Origin: Acidiferrum sp963764675 | GTDB taxonomy: Bacteria > Acidobacteriota > Terriglobia > Acidiferrales > UBA7541 | Direction: 5' to 3' | Assembly (NCBI GenBank): GCA_963764675.1 | Contig: CAVXTQ010000011.1 | Span: 496,001 to 560,000 of the forward strand | Length of the DNA stretch: 64,000 nucleotides | Shown: positions 34,926 to 42,019 of the stretch, piece by piece | How the letters are laid out: the number at the start of each line of letters is the position of its first letter | How positions within the stretch are numbered: the first letter of the stretch is position 1 | Notes under the pieces: model-generated | Databases searched by the model: none | Told to the model about the DNA's origin: nothing | What the model saw: only the letters and a program-made list of their open reading frames with translations | Made by a program: the position numbers and the translations under genes

Positions 34926-35711
34926 TTGAGCGAGTCCGACTTGGAACTGGGCGAATTGCGGCTCTTGCATCTCGCGGACAGCGCGCTGCCAATTGGAGGG
35001 CTGGCGCATTCGTTTGGGTTGGAATCGCTGGTGGCGCATGGACTAGTGGGCGTGAGCGATTTGCCGGAGTTTTTGCGGGGGTTTTTGGAAGAGGCGGGAT
35101 TGGTGGAGGCGGTGTTTTGTCGCGAGGGTTTTCGATTGGCGAGTGGTGCGAACAGCGCAGAAATGTTGGGTGGCGCTGCAGCAGAAAGCGCCCGCGAAGG
35201 TCCGCGGCCGCTACATGGACTCAAAGACGACGCTGCAATCTTTGCGAAATCGTGGGTGGAGCTTAACGACAGATTGAGCGCTATGAAGCCGGCAAGGGAA
35301 AGCCGGATGGGGAGCGCGTCGCTGGGGAAGAATTTTTTGGCGGCGGTTTCGGGGCTTGGGGACTTTGCGATGGTACGAGAGGCGTTGCGAGCTTCGAAGG
35401 AAGCGGGAAGTTTGATCCATCACAGTGTGGCGTTCGGGTTGGCGGGCGGAGTGTTGAGATTCGTAGAGGATCGGACGGTGCTGGCGTACCTGCATCAGTG
35501 CGTCGCGAGCCAGGTTTCGGCATGCCAGCGGTTGTTGCCTTTGGGGCAAAGCGCGGCGGCGAGAATCCTGTGGGACTTGAAGCCGGCCATGATCGAGACC
35601 GCGAAACGCAGCTCCGTCTGTGGGGTGGAGGAAGCTTCGTGCTTCATGCCGTTGCTGGATTGGGGTGCGATGGAACATCCGGCGCTGACTACGCGGTTGT
35701 TCATTAGCTAA
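34926..35711 (+). CDS. ureF: Urease accessory protein UreF
   Basis: Helical chaperone that links UreD-bound apo-urease to UreG and gates GTP hydrolysis. LRLLHLADSALPIGGLAHSFGLE at the N-terminus is the family signature; the second half shows SLIHHSVAFGLAGGVL and QVSACQRLLPLGQSAAARIL. At 261 residues it is about 30 longer than typical. Extra sequence around residues 88-108 (SAREGPRPLHGLKDDAAIF) may be a surface loop. The start codon is TTG with GGGGTG upstream. It lies 44 bases after ureG. Confidence 0.92.
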   Translation: MSESDLELGELRLLHLADSALPIGGLAHSFGLESLVAHGLVGVSDLPEFLRGFLEEAGLVEAVFCREGFRLASGANSAEMLGGAAAESAREGPRPLHGLKDDAAIFAKSWVELNDRLSAMKPARESRMGSASLGKNFLAAVSGLGDFAMVREALRASKEAGSLIHHSVAFGLAGGVLRFVEDRTVLAYLHQCVASQVSACQRLLPLGQSAAARILWDLKPAMIETAKRSSVCGVEEASCFMPLLDWGAMEHPALTTRLFIS

Positions 35712-35728
35712 GAGATTGAGGCTGACCG

Positions 35729-36643
35729 ATGGGAACGATGGCCAGCGTGGCGGAAAGCGGGCGCGGAACGAAGCCGGCGCTTGAAGCACGGAGCCACGTT
35801 CACGCAGAACTGCGGCTGGACTTCGAGCATGATGGCGCGACAGGGCAAACGGTGTTGGCTGCGAGCCATCAGCAGCCTCCGCTGCGCGTGGTGCGCGCGT
35901 TCGCTCAGGAAGATGGAGCGGCGCTGGTTCATCTGCACAATGTTTCGGGTGGCTTGCTCGGCGGGGACCGACTTGCTCTGGCGGTGAACGTCGGCGCGGG
36001 CGCTTCGGTGCAAATCACGACGACCGGCGCTACGCGAATCTACCGGCCGCGGAAGGAAGCGACGGTCACATCGCAGTCGAATGAAATTGCGATCGGGGTT
36101 GGCGGACTGCTCGAGTACTTGCCGGATGCGGTGATTCCGTTTGCGGGGGCGCGTTTTTCGCAGCGGACGGCCATTCAGCTTGCCGCGGACGCGGGATTGT
36201 TCTGGTGGGAGATTCTGGCGCCGGGACGGGAGGCGCGGGGCGAGGTTTTTGAATATGAGAGCGTGGAGCTGAAGACCGATTTGTCGGCAGGCGGGAGGGT
36301 GATCGCCGTGGAGCGGGTGCGGCTGGAGCCGCGGAATCGCGAGCTAGCGTCGTTGGCGCGGCTGGGAGCGTACCGCACGTGGGCGACATTTTATATTTGC
36401 CGCGTGGGATTGAAGGCGACGGAGTGGCTGGAGATTGAGAGCGAGCTGCGCGATGTTCTGCAGATGTTGAACCGCCGGGAGGATGCGCTTTGGGGAATCA
36501 GCACTTTGGCCGCGCACGGTTTGGTCGTGCGGTGCGTGGCTAAGCGAGGGCGGGATGTGGTGACGGGGTTGCAAGAAGTGTGGCGAGCGGCGAAATGGCG
36601 ATTGTATGGACGCGAGGGGGTAATGCCGCGCAAGGTGAATTGA
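35729..36643 (+). CDS. ureD: Urease accessory protein UreD
   Basis: Scaffold (UreD/UreH) that binds apo-urease and receives Ni through UreG-UreF. Family features are VVRAFAQEDGAALVHLHNVSGGLLGGDRL in its usual place (residues about 53-82), then VQITTTGATRIYRPR and LEYLPDAVIPFAGARFSQRT. The C-terminus contains TFYICRVGL and AHGLVVRCVA. At 304 residues it is normal to slightly long, with an acidic N-terminal extension. It starts 17 bases after ureF. Confidence 0.92.
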   Translation: MGTMASVAESGRGTKPALEARSHVHAELRLDFEHDGATGQTVLAASHQQPPLRVVRAFAQEDGAALVHLHNVSGGLLGGDRLALAVNVGAGASVQITTTGATRIYRPRKEATVTSQSNEIAIGVGGLLEYLPDAVIPFAGARFSQRTAIQLAADAGLFWWEILAPGREARGEVFEYESVELKTDLSAGGRVIAVERVRLEPRNRELASLARLGAYRTWATFYICRVGLKATEWLEIESELRDVLQMLNRREDALWGISTLAAHGLVVRCVAKRGRDVVTGLQEVWRAAKWRLYGREGVMPRKVN

Positions 36644-36654
36644 CGGCGCGGGTA

Positions 36655-36676
36655 GGGACGCGCTAAAGCGCGCCCC
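36655..36676. repeat. GTAGG-headed palindrome, copy I, inside the urease operon
   Basis: GGGACGCGCT-AA-AGCGCGCCCC with one mismatch, preceded by GGTA. It sits in the 76-base gap between ureD and ureA. Confidence 0.7.
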
Positions 36677-36719
36677 ACATTGAGCGAGCGGGAGCGGGGC
36701 GTTTCGGGAGAAGGCTACA

Positions 36720-37022
36720 TTGCATTTAACACCGCGTGAACAGGAAAAATTGATGATTGCGTTTGCGGCCGATCTGGCGCGACGGCGGCAGGCTCGTGGG
36801 TTGAAGCTTAATTATGTGGAGGCGGTCGCGATTCTTTCGGCGGAAGTGATGGAGGCAGCGCGCGATGGGAAGAGCGTGGCGGAGATCATGAGTTTTGGCG
36901 GAAGGATTTTGAAGCGAGAGCAGGTAATGGAAGGCGTGGCGGAAATGATTCATGAAGTGCAGGTGGAGGCAACGTTTCCGGACGGGACGAAATTGGTGAC
37001 GATTCACGATCCAATACGGTGA
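36720..37022 (+). CDS. ureA: Urease subunit gamma
   Basis: Smallest structural subunit of urease. The 100-residue sequence is canonical: LTPREQEKLMIAFAADLARRR, LNYVEAVAILSAEVMEAARDG, VAEIMSFGGRIL, VQVEATFPDGTKLVTIHDPI-type ending. The start codon is TTG at 36720 with GGGAGAAGG upstream. It lies 76 bases after ureD, a gap that holds a palindromic repeat. Confidence 0.96.
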   Translation: MHLTPREQEKLMIAFAADLARRRQARGLKLNYVEAVAILSAEVMEAARDGKSVAEIMSFGGRILKREQVMEGVAEMIHEVQVEATFPDGTKLVTIHDPIR

Positions 37023-37063
37023 GGACGGGCGGGGCAAGTTTGAGTGGCAAGACGCGATAGTTG

Positions 37064-37105
37064 AGATCCTCCGCGCATCCTTATCGGATGTGCTCAGGAT
37101 GACAG
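37064..37105 (-). repeat. TGTCATCC...GGATCT interspersed repeat, copy 4 (reverse)
   Basis: Reverse-oriented copy: AGATCCTCCGCGCATCC ... GGATGTGCTCAGGATGACA. It lies in the ureA-ureB gap (134 bases), so this operon carries a different repeat in each of two gaps. Confidence 0.65.
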
Positions 37106-37156
37106 GTCTTGTGTTGCGGAGCGGGAGTGAAAGGCGGCAGCGGCGAAGGAGCGGGT

Positions 37157-37549
37157 ATGAAGCCGGGCGAATATTTCTTGGATGAGCAGGCGGGACCGAT
37201 CCAGGCGAACGTGGGCCGGAAGACCGTACGGGTGGTTGTGAAGAATGCTGGAGACCGGCCGATTCAGGTGGGCAGCCACTATCATTTTTTTGAAACGAAC
37301 CGCGCCTTGGGATTCGATCGAGCCGCGGCGTATGGGATGCGGTTGAACATTGCGGCTGGGACTGCGGTTCGGTTCGAGCCGGGAGAAGAAAAGGAAGTGG
37401 AGCTCACGGAGTTTGGAGGCGGTCGGGTGATTCACGGCTTCAATGGACTTGTGGAGGGCAAGCTCGGCTCGGCGGGAGCGCGAGAGCGGGCGATCGAACG
37501 GGCCAGAAAAGAAGGATTTGGTTTAGCCGGAGAGGAGAAGGCGCGTTGA
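37157..37549 (+). CDS. ureB: Urease subunit beta
   Basis: Second small structural subunit, packing against UreC. Starting at ATG 37157 (GAAGGAGCG upstream), it reads MKPGEYFLDEQAGPIQANVG. It continues with VKNAGDRPIQVGSHYHFFE, ALGFDRAAAYGMRLNIAAGTAVRFEPGEEKEVELTEFGG and GFNGLVEG, all in separate family blocks. At about 130 residues it is slightly long through a charged C-terminal helix (RERAIERARKEGFGLAGEEK). Its TGA overlaps the TTG of ureC. Confidence 0.96.
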   Translation: MKPGEYFLDEQAGPIQANVGRKTVRVVVKNAGDRPIQVGSHYHFFETNRALGFDRAAAYGMRLNIAAGTAVRFEPGEEKEVELTEFGGGRVIHGFNGLVEGKLGSAGARERAIERARKEGFGLAGEEKAR

Positions 37550-39270
37550 GCTTGAACATTCCTCGCCGAACGTACGCCGATCTGTATGGTCCGACAAAGG
37601 GCGACCGGATTCGGCTGGCGGACACGGAGCTGGTGATCGAGGTCGAAAAAGATTTTACGCACTACGGCGATGAGATCACGTTTGGCGGCGGAAAAGTTAT
37701 TCGCGACGGGATGGGGCAGAGTAGCAGCGCTTTGCGGGAAGGGCCGCGAGGCGCGCTGGATCTAGTGATCACGAATGCAGTGATTTTGGATTACTGGGGA
37801 ATCGTGAAGGCCGATATCGGGATCAAGAACGGACGCATCGTGAAAGTCGGGAAAGCTGGGAATCCGGACACGATGGACGGAGTTGATCTGGAACTGGTGG
37901 TGGGCGCAGGAACGGAAGTGATCGCGGGAGAGAATCTAATCGTGACCGCGGGCGGAGTGGACAGTCACATCCACTTTATTTCGCCGCAGCAGGTGTATGA
38001 GGCGATTTCGAGCGGCATCACGACGATGATCGGAGGGGGAACGGGGCCGGCGACAGGGACGGCTGCGACGACGTGCACGCCGGGCGCATGGAACTTAGCG
38101 CGGATGCTGCAAGCGGCGGAAGCGTGGCCGATGAACTTCGGATTCTTGGGCAAGGGCAACGCGGCCATTGGCGCGCCGCTCGTGGAGCAGATCGAAGCGG
38201 GCGCGTGCGGACTGAAACTGCATGAGGATTGGGGAACCACGCCGGCGACGATCGATGCGTGCCTGAAAGTGGCGGACCAATTCGACGTACAGGCAGCGAT
38301 TCACACGGACACGATCAACGAGGCAGGCTTTCTGGAGGCGACGGTAGCGGCGATCAATGGACGCGCGATTCATACGTATCACACGGAGGGCGCGGGCGGG
38401 GGGCACGCTCCCGACATCATTGCGATCGCTTCCTACTCGAATATTCTGCCGTCTTCGACGAATCCTACGCGGCCCTTTACGGTGAACACGATCGCCGAGC
38501 ATCTGGACATGCTCATGGTGTGCCATCACCTGAATCCCCAGGTGCCGGAAGATGTGGCGTTTGCCGAAAGCCGCATCCGGCCGGAAACCATCGCCGCAGA
38601 AGATATTCTGCATGACATGGGTGTGCTGAGCATGCTGTCGAGCGATTCGCAGGCGATGGGGCGCGTCGGTGAAGTCGTGATTCGCACCTGGCAAACTGCG
38701 CACAAGATGAAAGTACAGCGCGGGCCGCTGAAGGAAGACTCGAGCCGCAACGACAACTACCGCGCGAAACGATATGTCGCGAAGTACACGATCAATCCGG
38801 CGATTACGCATGGCATGGCGAATGAGATTGGGTCGATTGAGCCAGGGAAGCTGGCGGACGTGGTGCTGTGGAAGCCGGCATTTTTTGGCGTGAAGCCGGA
38901 GATGATTGTGAAGGGCGGGTTTATCGCGTGGAGCGCGATGGGCGATCCGAATGCTTCGATCCCGACGCCGCAGCCAGTTTTGTACCGGCCGATGTTTGGA
39001 AGCTTCGGGGGAGCGACGGCGGCGACCAGCGTGACGTTCGTGTCGCAAGCGGCGGCGTCGGGAGAGTTGGCGCAGAAGCTGGGCCTGAAGAAGACGGCTG
39101 CAGCCGTTCGGAACTGCCGGCGCATCGGAAAGAAGGACATGGTGCACAACAGCGCGACGCCGAAGATTGAAGTCAATCCGGAAACCTATGAAGTTCGCGT
39201 GGACGGCGAGCTGATCACTTGCGAGCCGGCGCAGGTGTCGCCGTTGGCTCAGCGGTATTTTTTGTTTTGA
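37546..39270 (+). CDS. ureC: Urease subunit alpha (catalytic)
   Basis: Catalytic subunit of nickel urease, hydrolysing urea to ammonia and carbamate. All key residues are visible: Ni ligands His-His in GGVDSHIHFI, the carbamylated Lys in CGLKLHEDWG, His residues in AIHTDTIN and HTYHTEGAGGGHAPD, the flap Cys-His in MVCHHL, and Asp in LSSDSQAMGRVGE. At 574 residues it has the usual length (about 570). The TTG start overlaps the ureB stop by four bases. Nothing suggests loss of activity. Confidence 0.97.
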   Translation: MSLNIPRRTYADLYGPTKGDRIRLADTELVIEVEKDFTHYGDEITFGGGKVIRDGMGQSSSALREGPRGALDLVITNAVILDYWGIVKADIGIKNGRIVKVGKAGNPDTMDGVDLELVVGAGTEVIAGENLIVTAGGVDSHIHFISPQQVYEAISSGITTMIGGGTGPATGTAATTCTPGAWNLARMLQAAEAWPMNFGFLGKGNAAIGAPLVEQIEAGACGLKLHEDWGTTPATIDACLKVADQFDVQAAIHTDTINEAGFLEATVAAINGRAIHTYHTEGAGGGHAPDIIAIASYSNILPSSTNPTRPFTVNTIAEHLDMLMVCHHLNPQVPEDVAFAESRIRPETIAAEDILHDMGVLSMLSSDSQAMGRVGEVVIRTWQTAHKMKVQRGPLKEDSSRNDNYRAKRYVAKYTINPAITHGMANEIGSIEPGKLADVVLWKPAFFGVKPEMIVKGGFIAWSAMGDPNASIPTPQPVLYRPMFGSFGGATAATSVTFVSQAAASGELAQKLGLKKTAAAVRNCRRIGKKDMVHNSATPKIEVNPETYEVRVDGELITCEPAQVSPLAQRYFLF

Positions 39271-39362
39271 TGCTGCTCGATTCGTACGGAGCGACCTAGA
39301 CAAACAATCCGCCGGATCGAAGGTAGAAGTTGGATGACAATCCCAGGGGGCGCGAAGATTCA

Positions 39363-39390
39363 TTGACCTCGAAAGCACGCAGTGTATTAG
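39363..39390 (+). promoter_or_regulatory. Promoter of the 39422 gene and GH31
   Basis: TTGACC (39363-39368), 16-base spacer, TATTAG (39385-39390). Located 32 bases before the small basic protein gene. Confidence 0.5.
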
Positions 39391-39421
39391 GATGGCAGAC
39401 GCTTCAGCTGAGGAGAGAAAA

Positions 39422-39619
39422 ATGGCCAAGAAGAACAAACTGACGCGAGTCGCAGAGAGAATCGGAAGCGTGGTGGGCAGGGCCGACCGCAAGGCTCACC
39501 AAGTCGCGAAGGCCGGAGTGCTGGCGAAGAAAGAGCTAGAGGACATCTCGAAACAGGTGGATGCCCTGAAGCGTCAACTGCGGAAGACCTCGAAACGTTT
39601 GCGGGCCGCGCTGAGCTGA
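39422..39619 (+). CDS. Small basic helical protein
   Basis: A 65-residue, Lys/Arg-rich protein (KKNKLTRVAERIGSVVGRAD, AGVLAKKELEDISKQVDALK, then RQLRKTSKRLRAALS). The heptad-like second half suggests a coiled coil or a nucleic-acid-binding helix. The start ATG 39422 follows GAGGAGAG. Its TGA shares one base with the ATG of the GH31 gene. I know no family name; it is likely a short nucleoid- or membrane-associated protein, by analogy only. Confidence 0.65.
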   Translation: MAKKNKLTRVAERIGSVVGRADRKAHQVAKAGVLAKKELEDISKQVDALKRQLRKTSKRLRAALS

Positions 39620-41964
39620 TGCGGGCACAACCGAGAGCACTAAGGGACGGGATTTTGGTTGTGAGCCTGGGCCTGGCTTCGAGTGCGTTTGCGCAGTGGA
39701 ATCCCCTGAACCCCGTTGCAGGCGTGAAGCAGCAGGATGACGGCGTCGTGCTGGCAATGCAGCGGGGTACGCTGCGACTGCAGATTTGTTCGGACTCGAT
39801 TGTCCGCGTGACGTACTCGCCTGACGCTACTTTCCCGGATACACCTCAGTACGTAATCACCAAGACCAGCTGGCCGAAGGCGCATTGGACGATGCAGTCC
39901 GGCGACGACGCGGTGCGCGTGAGTACGTCGAGCATGAAAGTAACGATCACACGGAAGGACGGCGCCATTCTGTTCAGCGACGCCGGCGGCAAGAAACTAT
40001 TTCAGGATTACGACCGGACGATGACGCTGGTCGAAGTAAACGGCGAGAAAACCTATCACTCGGAGGTCTTCTCGAACCTTTGGGATTCGACTGAAGCGTT
40101 CTACGGGCTGGGGCAGCATCAAGCGGGCGTGTGGAATTATCACGGCGAAGCTGTCGATCTTTCGCAAGACAACACAAATATCTCGGTGCCAATGTTTCTC
40201 TCGAGCAATGGGTACGGAATCTTTTGGAACAACTCATCGAGAAGTCGGTTCAATAACCGGTTCCCGCACGCGCTCTACCTCAGCTCGGAAGTGGCCGACA
40301 CGGTCGACTACTACTTTCTGTACGGGCCGGAGTTCGACAAGGTCATCTCCGCCTATCGGGAAATGACGGGAGCGGTGCCGATGTTTGGCAAATGGGCCTA
40401 CGGCTTCTGGCAATGCAAGAACAAGTATGAATCACAGACGGAGGTCTTGGGCATCGCCCACAAGTATCGCGAGTTGCACATTCCCGTAGACGACATCGTG
40501 CAGGATTGGTTCTGGTGGAACACGATGGGCGAGCCGGTCTTCAACAAGAACTACCCGGACCCGAAAGGGATGATCGACGACCTGCACAAGAATCATTTTC
40601 ATGTGATGTTTTCGTTCTGGCCATATTTCCGGCCGGGTTCGCCGGTGTACGACGATATGGACAAGCGCGGTTACTTCATCGATCGCACGAAGGTCATTGG
40701 GTTCCATCCTGCCGGGCAGGCGCTCTACGACGCGTTCAATCCGGCTGCGCGCAAATATTATTGGCAACTGATCGACAAGGGACTCTTTCAGATTGGCGCC
40801 GACGCTTGGTGGCTCGATACCGATGAGCCAGAGACGGAGGGCCGCGAGACCAGCGTGCTGATGAACAATAGGGTCGCTCTGGGCAGCGGCGCTCGCTATG
40901 CGAACTTATATCCGTTGATGACCACCGCTGCCGTGTACGAAGGGCAGCGGAGCGCGTCGGATCAAAAGCGAGTCTTCATTCTCTCGCGGTCAGCGTTCGC
41001 CGGGGCACACCGAAATGCGATCACCGCCTGGTCGGGGGACGTGGAATCGAACTGGCTGAGCTTTGCGCGCCAGATTCCGGCGGGGCTGAACTTCGAGCTG
41101 TCGGGGATTCCGTATTGGACTACGGATATCGGCGGGTTCATCATCGGCAATCCGGATGACCAAGCGTACCGCGAACTCTTTGTGCGCTGGTTCGAGTATG
41201 GAACGTTTTGTCCGATCTTTCGCTTGCATGGTACGCGCACGACGAATCAGAACGAACTGTGGTCGTATGGACCAGAGGCACAAACGATCCTGACGAGTTT
41301 CGATCGCTTGCGCTACCGGCTGATGCCGTACATCTACTCCCTTGCCTGGAAGACCACGAGCGAGGGCTACACGCCGATGCGCGCATTGGCGATGGACTTC
41401 CGAACCGATACCCGAGCGCTCAACATTGGCGACGAGTTCTTGTTCGGCCCGGCGATCTTGGTAAGTCCCGTGACCGAGCCGAGCGCCACATCCCGTCACG
41501 TCTATCTGCCAAAAGCTCGATGGTATGACTTCTGGACCGGACGCCAAGTTGATGGCGGAGGTGTGATCGACGCTGCGGCGCCGCTGAATCGAATTCCGCT
41601 TTACGTGCGTGCTGGCTCGATTGTGCCGTTGGGGCCGGATTTGGAGTACGCCGCGGAAAGGCCTGCCGATCCTGTCGAGTTGCGGGTGTACCCGGGAGCC
41701 GACGCCAGCTTTACGCTATACGAAGATGAGAACGACAACTACGACTACGAAAAAGGTGTGCGCTCCACGATTCCGATTCTGTGGGACGATGCGAATCGAA
41801 AGCTGACCGTCGGAGCCCGGCAAGGAAATTTTCCGGGCATGCTGCAGCGTCGCACGTTTCGCGTCGTGTTCGTGGACGATGGCCATGGGGCGGCAATCGA
41901 TTTAACATCACAGCCAGACAAGGTGGTTGAGTATTCCGGCGCGCAAATTACGGTCGTCCGGTAG
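39619..41964 (+). CDS. GH31 family alpha-glycosidase (alpha-glucosidase/alpha-xylosidase type)
   Basis: A 781-residue exported glycosidase: signal peptide (GILVVSLGLASSAFA-Q), N-terminal beta domain with VYGLGQH-like FYGLGQHQ, then a TIM barrel. The nucleophile Asp is in AWWLDTDEPE and the acid/base Asp in AWSGDVESNW, followed by ISGIPYWTTDIGGF-like SGIPYWTTDIGGF and FCPIFRLHGT. A C-terminal beta region follows (VRAGSIVPLGP). The DTDEPE form is closer to alpha-xylosidase/xyloglucan-type members than to animal alpha-glucosidases. Substrate not proven. It is coupled to the small gene upstream. Confidence 0.9.
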   Translation: MRAQPRALRDGILVVSLGLASSAFAQWNPLNPVAGVKQQDDGVVLAMQRGTLRLQICSDSIVRVTYSPDATFPDTPQYVITKTSWPKAHWTMQSGDDAVRVSTSSMKVTITRKDGAILFSDAGGKKLFQDYDRTMTLVEVNGEKTYHSEVFSNLWDSTEAFYGLGQHQAGVWNYHGEAVDLSQDNTNISVPMFLSSNGYGIFWNNSSRSRFNNRFPHALYLSSEVADTVDYYFLYGPEFDKVISAYREMTGAVPMFGKWAYGFWQCKNKYESQTEVLGIAHKYRELHIPVDDIVQDWFWWNTMGEPVFNKNYPDPKGMIDDLHKNHFHVMFSFWPYFRPGSPVYDDMDKRGYFIDRTKVIGFHPAGQALYDAFNPAARKYYWQLIDKGLFQIGADAWWLDTDEPETEGRETSVLMNNRVALGSGARYANLYPLMTTAAVYEGQRSASDQKRVFILSRSAFAGAHRNAITAWSGDVESNWLSFARQIPAGLNFELSGIPYWTTDIGGFIIGNPDDQAYRELFVRWFEYGTFCPIFRLHGTRTTNQNELWSYGPEAQTILTSFDRLRYRLMPYIYSLAWKTTSEGYTPMRALAMDFRTDTRALNIGDEFLFGPAILVSPVTEPSATSRHVYLPKARWYDFWTGRQVDGGGVIDAAAPLNRIPLYVRAGSIVPLGPDLEYAAERPADPVELRVYPGADASFTLYEDENDNYDYEKGVRSTIPILWDDANRKLTVGARQGNFPGMLQRRTFRVVFVDDGHGAAIDLTSQPDKVVEYSGAQITVVR

Positions 41965-41980
41965 AAGAGCGAGAAACAAG

Positions 41981-42007
41981 AAAGCCGGCTCACCGGGAGC
42001 CGGCTTT
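41981..42007. terminator. Bidirectional terminator
   Basis: Perfect 11-base stem AAAGCCGGCTC / GAGCCGGCTTT with a 5-base loop, between converging GH31 and OmpA-family genes. The A and T runs make it work in both directions. Confidence 0.88.
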
Positions 42008-42019
42008 GATGGAATTCAG

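Noticed and set aside
38095..39492. Open frame of 465 codons on the - strand opposite ureC
   Set aside because: It lies antisense to ureC, which has every catalytic motif. The long frame is a G+C artefact; its translation is Arg/His-rich without motifs.
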